Shown here piece after piece: positions 56,594 through 64,000 of a stretch of 64,000 nt of DNA. The stretch covers positions 124,001 to 188,000 of the forward strand of contig JAHNUO010000013.1 of the NCBI GenBank assembly GCA_019787685.1. The letters run 5' to 3'. Source of the DNA: Chiua virens. Taxonomy: Eukaryota; Basidiomycota; Agaricomycetes; Boletales; Boletaceae. The position numbers and the translations under genes are program-made. How positions within the stretch are numbered: the stretch's first letter is position 1; the number at the start of each line of letters is the position of its first letter. Under the pieces are notes generated by a model. That model saw only the letters and a program-made list of their open reading frames with translations, was not told the DNA's origin and made no database searches.

Positions 56594-57351
56594 GACGCCC
56601 TGGCCTGTCGTCGTCGCACTCTGTTTCTTCCTCGTCCCCACACTTGCGCAGTCCAATGGGATGGATATGTCTATGGACACGTCCATGAATCTCACTGTTG
56701 GTAACATGCTGCCTTATGTCCACTTTACCCCAGGTGACACCGGTGAGCTGACTTGATCACCCCGGACGATATCTACAACTAAGAGGAAATCAGTGTGGTT
56801 TATTGGTTGGGTGCCGAGCAGCGCCAGTGCCATGGTAGGAGTATGTATCGGTGTATTTCTGCTTTCCATGTTTGAGCGCTGGCTGGCGGCGTGCCTTGCG
56901 CTTGCAGAAGGTCATTGGGCAGAAAGGTAAATGGCTGTCTATGCGTTCCTCTGCACCACCGCTCATGTTCCATCCGTTCTAATGGAAGCATCTTGGTGCT
57001 CAAGAAATCTGACGAGGCCTCTTCCCTTCCGTCTTCGCTTAAATCGGTTGCACATACGGTACCTGTGTCGAATCCTGGGCGGTCCAAGTGGTTCAAGTTG
57101 CCGCCTTTTGTGCCGGAAGTCGAAGTCACGAGAGGTGTCCTGTTTGCAACGCATGCGTTTCTCAAGGTTCTCATCATGATGGTTGTCATGTAACTGCAAT
57201 TTATCTTTCCAACCGGGTGCTATGATCACTGAGCGAGCGTATTTTGTTTAGGACGTTTCAACTTGCGTTCATATTTTCGATCGCGATAGGATCCGGTGTA
57301 GGTGAAACTTTGTTCGGACGATTCTCATCGTCGTCCCTCCACGAGCATTAG
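56592..57351 (+). CDS. High-affinity copper transporter, Ctr family
   Basis: Four exons: 56592-56742, 56794-56926, 56989-57189 and 57252-57351; 194 aa. The N-terminus has a signal-like MTPWPVVVALCFFLVPTLAQ followed by a Met-rich outer part, NGMDMSMDTSMNLTVGNM, which is the copper-gathering segment. Three membrane spans follow: VWFIGWVPSSASAMVGVCIG, FATHAFLKVLIMMVVM and FQLAFIFSIAIGSGVGETLF. The family's M-x-x-x-M selectivity motif is met by MMVVM (M-x-x-x-M) in span 2, and G-S-G-V-G by the packing motif in span 3. The last residues, HEH, are a possible metal-handing tail. The protein works as a trimer that lets Cu(I) into the cytosol. The next gene is a metalloreductase on the same strand 450 bp on, which supplies reduced metal. 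Confidence 0.88.
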
Positions 57352-57799
57352 TGATTATCGATCATCGCTGGCCCCTTTTCCATGTAATTAAAGGATTGTA
57401 CGCATCGTCACGTTTCCCGGATGCATTTCAATAGACCAGAGCACTCAAACGCTCGTTTCGTCGAGCTTTGCAAGTTGGCGGTCTTACGAATGAGCAAGTC
57501 TGCGTGTGGACTAGCATTGGTGGTACCCATATCGATATGATCTCCCTTTCTCCATAGGCCGTTTGCAGAGCATGCACGATGGCATTTCGCGTACTATGAC
57601 CATTAGGCCTTAAGTAGGTCCTGCCGAGTGATGAACGAGTTGTTTGCTTTGAACAAACAGAGGTGAAAATATTTTTCTACCCCTTCCCAGGACCCAGACG
57701 GGCCAGATCGTACTACTTAAATACGTGTCGGTGAACAGGACTGCGCGCACGGTTGTATGCCAGTGACTGCGCACGATCGTTTGACTTATCGTCGCCAAT
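57352..57799. other. Spacer between Ctr and reductase genes
   Basis: About 450 bp without a gene. It must hold the promoter of the reductase gene. No copper-sensor element of the type known from yeast was identified with confidence. Confidence 0.4.
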
Positions 57800-59988
57800 A
57801 TGTCTGGTGCGCCTCCAACGATTCCATCTAGTTTACAAGTCTACAAGTACGTTTTCAATTCTAAACACCATCAAGTTCCTTTCCAAACTTTTGCCGTAGT
57901 TCCTATGTCGAGGATCCAAAGTGGCAAAGCAAATTCACTGCCATCTGGTGCTCGCTCTTGGGCGTTGTCATCGTTATTTCGCTTCCGTCGCTCGTGCTCG
58001 CATTGCGACATGGACGTGGGCTCCCAGGTTTCTTTGGGGTCACTGGAGGCGCTGGCTCGACGGTCTATTCCGCCGTAATAAGCGAGGAAAAGGAGACCGT
58101 TACTCCATCCTCGCCAGTATCGTCAAATCGTCGTAGCAAGATAGTAACCTATTGGGACGCGGTGGTGTCCGTACGACAATGGACTATGCCATACTTCGAA
58201 CTGAACGCAGGACAGAGTACGCTTTCCCCAAAGGTTTACGTCCTCCCTGATCGACTGACGAGGTGTTCTCTTTTTCTTCAAAGTTGTCATCCTCGCAGCA
58301 GATCTCACCATCACATTGGTGTGTATCATCAAAGATGCACCTCTTGTATCCAATCCAAATCGAGCCGGTACGTTTGGTTTTGCGTGTTCGATACCTCGCC
58401 ATTATTGAGAATCTTACTGTTCCAGGTTTCCTTGCATTTGCACAATTACCGATCGTATTCCTTTTCGCAACCAAGAACTCAATTTTATCGTTCCTCCTTG
58501 GACCCGGACATGGTTATGAGAAGCTCAACTTTCTGCATCGCATGGCTGGGCGCGTCATGTTTCTCGCTGCCGCCATCCACGGTGGCCTTTGGATTCGTAA
58601 TCACATCCAATACGGCCTTCCCATTCTCGGTCCACAGAAAGAAACATCTGGCGTAGCCTCGTTTGCTATGCTCGCCTGTATCGTCCTCTTTTCTCTCCGA
58701 CCAATTCGACGATGGTGTTATCAAGTGTTCTTTGTACTACAGTGCGTCCAATCTGTCACGTTTTTACTGCGAACGTGTGGCATTGACATTATGTATGCGC
58801 GATCTAGTGTGCTTACATTTGTCGGATTTTTTATTTGCGTGTGCTATCATTCGATATATGCATCTCCGTGGATATTCCCACCGCTGGCATTGTACGGCAC
58901 GGACTTATTCTTGCGTCTGCTTCGCTACCGGTTCAAAAATGCCACGCTCACAGCCCCCGACCATTTTATGACGCTCGTATGTCTATTTGATACCGCATAT
59001 GGTCATTCACGTGTGTACTTACTATGTGATAACCATGTCAGGTGCGCGTTCACGACTGCGACGAGGGGTGGGTCGCAGGTCAGCATGTCTGTCTGCGTGT
59101 GTTTTTCTCGGGCCGTCTCCTGGAGAGTCACCCGTTGAGCATCCTCTCCGCCCCGCCCGCGTACTCGTGCATTTCTAACCCGGGCTTACTCCTCGGTGTG
59201 CGTGTCGATGGCGACTGGACGCGTGCATTAAATGCGTTTGTCCGCAGGGAACAGGGGAAGTTTGTAGCGAAAGATGAAGCATGCGAGGACAAGGACAAGG
59301 ACAACGTGTCCGTCCCCGTTCACGTCATGATCGATGGTCCATATGGGGGGTCGAGCATCGACCTCGGGCAGTATGAGAGTGTGTTGCTCGTGTCGGGAGG
59401 GTCTGGTGTCACGTTCACGCTGGGTCTATTGGACGATATAGTTGGTCGATGTGTCAAGTTGCGTCGTCGTAACGGCGAACGAACGCGACGCATCGAGTTT
59501 GCGTGGTGCATTCGGTCGTATGGTGAGTCACCGTCCACGTCTCTATACACATCTCAATGACAAGCGTTGCACGTTGGTTAGGCGCCATACGTTGGTTTGC
59601 GCCCATGTTGGTTGACATCGCGACGACGGCGATCAACGCGTCCATGGATCTCCATATCACGATCTTTGTGACGTGCTTGTGTGATCCGGAAGCTGTGCCT
59701 GTGATCCCGAACTGCGATGTGGTTATGGCTCGGCCGTCGGTCTATGAGTTACTTCAAGACTTGACTCGCCCTCGGCGTGTGTCGTCTTCGGCGAGCTCGG
59801 AGCTGGGTTCAGTGGAGGAAAGGGGCGGGTTTGAGTGTCCTGAATACTGTGCGGGAGGCGTCGCTGTTTGTGCGAGCGGACCGGCAAGTTTGACAACGGA
59901 CGCGCAAAATGCTGTCGCGAGGATAGGTGTCGTGCGAGGGGCTGAACTGGGTGGCATGGCGATTCACGTTGAGAATTTCACATTGTAG
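57800..59988 (+). CDS. Ferric/cupric reductase (FRE family)
   Basis: Seven exons with six short introns. Start MSGAPPTIPSSLQVY; the join gives YVEDPKWQSKFTAIWCSLLG, then several membrane spans. The heme-binding core has FLHRMAGRVMFLAAAIHGGL (His 13 apart) and a second His pair, HVLTFVGFFICVCYH; the first His of this pair is coded by a codon split by the fourth intron (CA/T). The FAD-binding part follows as CDEGWVAGQHVCLRVFFSG and LESHPLSILSAP, and the NADPH part as MIDGPYGGSSIDLGQYESVL with LLVSGGSGVTFTLGLL, ending VCASGPASLTTDAQNAV and a stop at 59988. The family moves electrons from cytosolic NADPH across the plasma membrane to Fe(III) or Cu(II) chelates. All key motifs are in place, so the enzyme should be active. 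The adjacent copper transporter suggests a role in copper, or copper-dependent iron, uptake. Confidence 0.9.
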
Positions 59989-60193
59989 GATCGGATTCAA
60001 GGTCAGGAGGGACGTTTGAAATTTGAAAAGTTGAGTTCTGGAATGTAGGGTAATAGCAGTCACGATCGCAGGCTGGTCGACGAAATTGACTCTGATTGAT
60101 TGATCACTGGTGCTTTACAACAGTACATATGTACTTGTAGTAAACTATTAATCAGTGACAGGACACTGAGGTATGGGGTTCCGAACTTGAAAG

Positions 60194-60790
60194 ATGACGG
60201 AAACGCCTCGGAGAACGACCTCGCTACCTACAGAAATCATCCTTGAGATCATATCTCTTCTTAGTCCTAGAAACATTATTCGATGGAGGTCATTGCAGTA
60301 CGCGAATGCACGCCTTCCTCGTCCCCCAGTACCATTTATCTCCCAGCCAATTCACTTTTTCGAGAGTAATATGATCAGATCCGAGCAACGGGCGGAGTGG
60401 TGGACAACTCGACCCATACTACATGCAAGTCCACTTTCAAGGCTCGACTAGATGTTGTTCCAAACAGTTCTATCTTCGCCAACAAGTGGCTCGTCGACTT
60501 TGAGTTCCCCGGGAAGTTCATGCTCCATGATCTCGACAGGAAGACAGTGCAGACAGTGCCATGTTCGCGACAAATCCGGGAAAACAGTATGGGCTTTCAA
60601 TGGGATATGCTCTGTGACGTCCTTGGAAGGACTTGTTTTATATATCCTATTTAGAGAGATCTTGCTGGATTCACCATAGTATCGTATCATTGGTTGTAAA
60701 TCATGTTCCATTTTGTTCACGATTGTTTTCTTAGGAAACGCCTAGAATTTCGTGTAGACAATGGCGCCACCTGTATATATGTCTGACAAT
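60194..60790 (+). pseudogene. F-box-like gene, truncated copy
   Basis: The start MTETPRRTTSLPTEIILEII, then SLLSPRNIIRWRSL, is a good F-box. The text then jumps to YANARLPRPPVPFISQPIHF; the neighbouring copy has about 17 more residues here (VSKQFCNIT...LLWRIL), so an internal deletion is likely. Further pieces are in another frame: FANKWLVDFEFPGKFMLHDL, DRKTVQTVPCSRQ and, near 60740, RLEFRVDNGATCIY. The C-terminal half present in the copy downstream is missing. It is the upstream member of a tandem pair. Confidence 0.65.
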
Positions 60791-61097
60791 ATTAATCCCA
60801 GATGTTTTCGGCATTTTTAGTGTTTTACCTGCCGTTCACAGTCCATTTTTGTATGTTGGAGATTTTTTTGTCTTTCATGCGGACAAGGGACGATTCTATG
60901 ATCCCCCGCAGGCTCCTTTTGTACTGGTAGACAGCCGATGTCATCAAGGAGTATCTTGTGCTCACAGGTAATCCAGAAAACAAAAAAGCTGTGCACCTTT
61001 GAATGTTTACACTCATTTGGGCAATCCGAGCACAATTTTGTGACTCTTCCGATCCACGATCTCCACGATCTTTACCTCCACTGGTAGTGCTGGTTCC

Positions 61098-62760
61098 ATG
61101 AAACGGCGGCGGCGGGAGCGATCTCAGTACCTCCAGAGATTGTCTTGAAGATCCTCTCCTTCCTTGGGCCAAGAGATGTCGTCCGTTTGCGTACGGTGAA
61201 CATCTTCTCTCAACTTTCAAGTCGTGGTTGACTCATTAACGTTGCTCCTCGCTAGGTTTCGAAACAGTTTTGTAACATTACTTGTACCCCTTTACTTTGG
61301 AGAATATTGTATGCGAATGCACGTCTGCCCCGCTCCCCGGGACCCTTTCCTTGCTCAATCAGTTCAATTTCTCGAGCGTCCCCTTGTCGAATCTGAACGG
61401 CTGGCACAGTGGTGGATGACACGCCCCATGCGATTCAAGTCGACTGCGGAGGTTTCAATAGATGCTCTCCCCAATGGTCCTCTGAAAATCTTCAACAACA
61501 AGTGGCTCGTCAGTTTCGAGCACCCCGGGAAGTTCGTGATCCATGATCTAGATAAGCGGACAGTGCAAGAAGTGCCGTGTTCCCGACAAGTGCATTTGGA
61601 ATCCCATCTGAACTTTGTATGGGAGACATGCTCTGTGACGTCACTTGAAGGACCGGTCCTTTACATCATGTTTAGCCACATGCCACCTCGCTCATGGTAA
61701 ATATCACGAGTTACGGCTCAGGTTCAAACATCATTTTGCTGACCCCCTTGATTTTTCTCTAGGAAGTTCCTAGAATTCCGTGTAGACAGTGACACAGGGC
61801 ATCTGTATCTTTCCCTGTCTCTGACTGCCCCAGGAAGATATATCCGCCCATTTGTGAAACTGGACAGTGGTCACGGACCATTCTTTCGCATCGAGGATGC
61901 GAAACTTGCCTTCCATGTGGACAAGCGACGTCTGTATAGGACTACTCCATTTCGTGTCGTGCTGCCAGTGGTAGGCCACCCATGTCTGACATTAATGAGA
62001 CCGTACCCTTATAAAACGACAGAATTCTTTGCCGCCTGGGGGTGATCGCATGGAGAAACACACCCTACTCGCAAAGACGCATATCGTCATTCTTACCCCC
62101 TTCTCGTACCTCAGCTCGACCGAGACATTGCAAACCCGAAGGCATGTGATGACTATTGTACAAGCATTCAGATTACCTGCCAGTGGCGACTCGGATCCTG
62201 ATGCCATCCGTCTTTCCCATGAAGGGGTTATCTGCGGATCAAAGAGACCCCAATTTGTTCATATCATCCGAAACTCATTGGTTGACCCCATCAATGGGGC
62301 AACAAGTATCAGGCTTCTAGATCAGTGTATTGAAGTCGATGGCACTGTACGATTCTCTCACATCGATCTCACTTTACCCAAACACACACACACCGACCTC
62401 GACCTTGAAGTTGTCTTGCCCATGACGGTTCACACGCACGACATTACTAGGCTCCTAATGCCCGATGATATCGAGTACGACTGGCAAAACCACGTCGCCT
62501 TTTCTGACGATGGATACGTAAGAGGCTTTGGGCTGTGCCGTCACGTTAGAGGTGCTATTGCGCATTTCACGATGGACGCATCGCAGGATCAGTGCACCGC
62601 CGTTATAACTCCGTTACCCTTAGACCGCAAAGAATCGGCAGCGTTCATTAGGCTGCTCAAAAGCGCGCATTTCTGGATGGATGGGGCAACGGGGAAGATG
62701 TGTACTACTAGAATGGATAGACAGGGCAGGAAATACATTGTCGTGTGGAACATTGAGTAG
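61098..62760 (+). pseudogene. F-box-like gene, most complete copy, start frame broken
   Basis: From about 61113 the F-box reads GAISVPPEIVLKILSFLGPR and DVVRLRT; an intron to about 61255 joins VSKQFCNITCTPLLWRILYA and NARLPRSPGPFLAQSVQFLE. Then come FNNKWLVSFEHPGKFVIHDL, an intron at 61699-61762 joining PPRSW to KFLEFRVDSDTG, a third intron or frame change near 61985-62045, and the long last exon KTHIVILTPFSYLSSTETLQ ... YIVVWNIE, stop at 62760. The only suitable ATG (61098) is one base out of frame with the F-box: ATGAAACGGCGG, where a G after the ATG would restore it. The role, if any, would be substrate choice for an SCF ligase. Decayed relatives lie at 12.8-14.7, 31.3-34.4, 36.7 and 44.0-45.2 kb, so this copy is the best reference in the window. 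Confidence 0.7.
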
Positions 62761-63235
62761 ACCGTCGGTAAGTTGGACATTGTGCTGATACCGTAATTCT
62801 GACTCAGGCTTTGTGTTTACCACTTAGTACTACATACTCATATTCTGTCAGCCCAAATGGTTGCTCGTAAGTGCTTGTTGTGACGGCGGCGATGTTGTCT
62901 ACATTCCGACTTTCCTACTCAGAAAAACTGGTCGAAATGGACGATATAGCCGTTGCGAATCGAGTCTAAGTTTTGTACAGTCAGGCTTGTGGTATTAGAT
63001 CTGCTGATGGGCTTGTAACGCTTTACCATAGCTCCAATGTCAAATAGCTTTCGAGTTGTGGCTTTTGCGAAGGCGTCGCACTTTGCCGGAGTAAATCACC
63101 GTCAGGGTCAGATATTTTGCCGTCGCATATGGTCCAGGTCACGCAGAGTCCAGAGTCCGGACTGGCAGAGCGGCAACGTCCCGGCTCGGGGGGTTGTGGT
63201 CGTTTTTACGAACTTTTACAGCACAGGCCAACCGA
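62761..63235. other. Upstream region of hydrophobin 2
   Basis: No supported gene. The stretch from about 63190 resembles the region before hydrophobin 1 (see 53693-54421). Confidence 0.4.
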
Positions 63236-63291
63236 ATGACATTGTGCTCAACGTAATGCTCTAGGCGGCCCCTTGCTCTCCAGGTATAAAA
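63236..63291 (+). promoter_or_regulatory. Conserved hydrophobin core promoter, copy 2
   Basis: Counterpart of 54422-54477. It ends CTCCAGGTATAAAAGAAG, with TATAAA at 63285-63290, 104 bp before the ATG. Confidence 0.7.
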
Positions 63292-63388
63292 GAAGCGGCG
63301 AGAGCAATCCTAACTAGCAGGTTTACCACCCACATCTCCTATCCACTTCCTTCACTCCTTAGCACTTTGCTATTCTCTGTTGTTGACA

Positions 63389-63807
63389 ATGTTCGTTCGC
63401 ATCTTTGCTCTCTTTGCTCTCGCTCTCATTGCTTCTGCTGGGCAATGCAACACTGGAGGTGTTTACTGCTGTAACAGCGTCGAAGATGTAAATCGCGTCG
63501 TATTTCATGATGGGACGTGACTGATGTTGCTGTTCCTCCTATAGGTGCAGCAGGCGCACGATGTGCTGTCCAAGTTCAACCTGGTCGAGGCTGCCGCTCA
63601 GATCGGGGGATCCGTTGGTCTTAATTGCGGCGGTGTCACCGTCATTGGCACTGGCAGCGGTTGCAAGGCTCAACAACAGCCTGTCTGCTGTGAGGACAAC
63701 AGATACGTACGTGTATCCTCTTTACCGAGAAAGTTGTGGGGGTTGACGAGCATGCTCAGAATGGTCTGGTCAACATTGGTTGCTCCCCTATCAACATCAA
63801 CGCTTGA
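63389..63807 (+). CDS. Class I hydrophobin 2
   Basis: Three exons: 63389-63487, 63545-63706 and 63760-63807; 102 aa, with exon lengths (99, 162, 48) identical to hydrophobin 1. The signal peptide is MFVRIFALFALALIASAG. The eight cysteines are kept: QCNTGGVYCC, GLNCGGVTVIGTGSGC, QQQPVCC and IGCSP. Compared with hydrophobin 1, the two loops differ (NLVEAAAQIGGSVGL, EDNRY) while the core is the same, as expected for paralogues with different surfaces or timing. Secreted, rodlet-forming protein by family. The conserved TATA block upstream suggests that it is controlled much like its sister. Confidence 0.93.
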
Positions 63808-64000
63808 GTTGAGCGATCTGTGGGATAGAAGTTAGTGGGTGGATTTAGAAGTGGTTTACCTCGTTGAGTTGGTTAATAGAGGAAGTTTTTAATGCGGGTT
63901 GATTACTATGAATCATTCGTCTAGAACAACGTTCAGGTTTTCATTTATCCGGACTCGAGAAAGACAGGATCAGGTTTCTTGATTGTGAACCCAGCCTTTT
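63808..64000. other. Right edge of the window
   Basis: 3' flank of hydrophobin 2; no gene seen. Confidence 0.5.

Noticed and set aside
1..64000. tRNA, rRNA and CRISPR features
   Set aside because: No tRNA boxes with a foldable cloverleaf, rRNA core words or spaced repeats were found by eye; a covariance-model scan would be decisive.

Overview
The window is nuclear DNA of a filamentous basidiomycete, most likely a mushroom-forming fungus (Agaricomycotes sensu lato, Agaricomycotina). The evidence is genes broken by many introns of about 45-60 bp with GT-AG borders, two class I hydrophobin genes, a relic of the fungal-specific FunK1 kinase family, many F-box-like relics, and two short CaaX-ending ORFs of the type that encodes basidiomycete lipopeptide mating pheromones. 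No operons, CRISPR arrays or tRNA genes were recognised. Exon borders given here were read by eye from splice signals, reading frame and family resemblance; none is confirmed by transcripts.

Layout. 1-3.4 kb: a divergent pair of HNH-nuclease-domain paralogues, one intact and one decayed. 3.5-9.8 kb: a full ABCC-type ABC transporter on the minus strand, sharing a 146-bp divergent promoter with a conserved fungal gene that carries an apparent one-base frameshift. 11.4-15.6 kb: gene debris (FunK1 kinase, F-box relics, F-box/LRR relic). 16.1-20.3 kb: a single-pass membrane protein gene with a 15-nt microexon, and a WD40 gene. 20.3-27.3 kb: gene-poor DNA with a duplicated 1.1-kb block, each copy holding one putative pheromone precursor gene. 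27.9-30.5 kb: a tightly packed divergent pair, a PPKY-tailed membrane protein and a CNOT11 homologue. 31.3-34.4 kb: an F-box relic split by a decayed mobile element. 34.6-35.9 and 48.5-49.8 kb: two paralogous short-chain dehydrogenase genes, the second frameshifted. 36.7-45.5 kb: F-box relics, the Cla4-type PAK kinase, mitochondrial ribosomal protein S19 with a GC-AG intron, a small conserved protein and an exact 146-bp tandem duplication. 46-47.6 kb: F-box/LRR gene. 50.3-53.7 kb: a Tsl1/Tps3-like regulatory subunit of the trehalose synthase complex. 54.4-63.8 kb: two hydrophobin paralogues with a conserved core promoter, flanking a copper transporter (Ctr) gene, a ferric/cupric reductase gene and two F-box copies.

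How the genes fit together. The housekeeping genes (CNOT11 for mRNA decay, S19 for mitochondrial translation, Cla4 for polarity, trehalose synthase subunit for stress) sit in a landscape shaped by local duplication and decay: HNH, pheromone, SDR, F-box and hydrophobin genes are all present in at least two related copies. The Ctr and reductase genes, adjacent on one strand, plausibly act in one pathway: reduction of extracellular metal followed by Cu(I) import. The most interesting element is the pair of putative pheromone genes at 23.7 and 26.5 kb; no STE3-type receptor was found in the window, so whether this is a mating-type locus or an unlinked pheromone pair is open.
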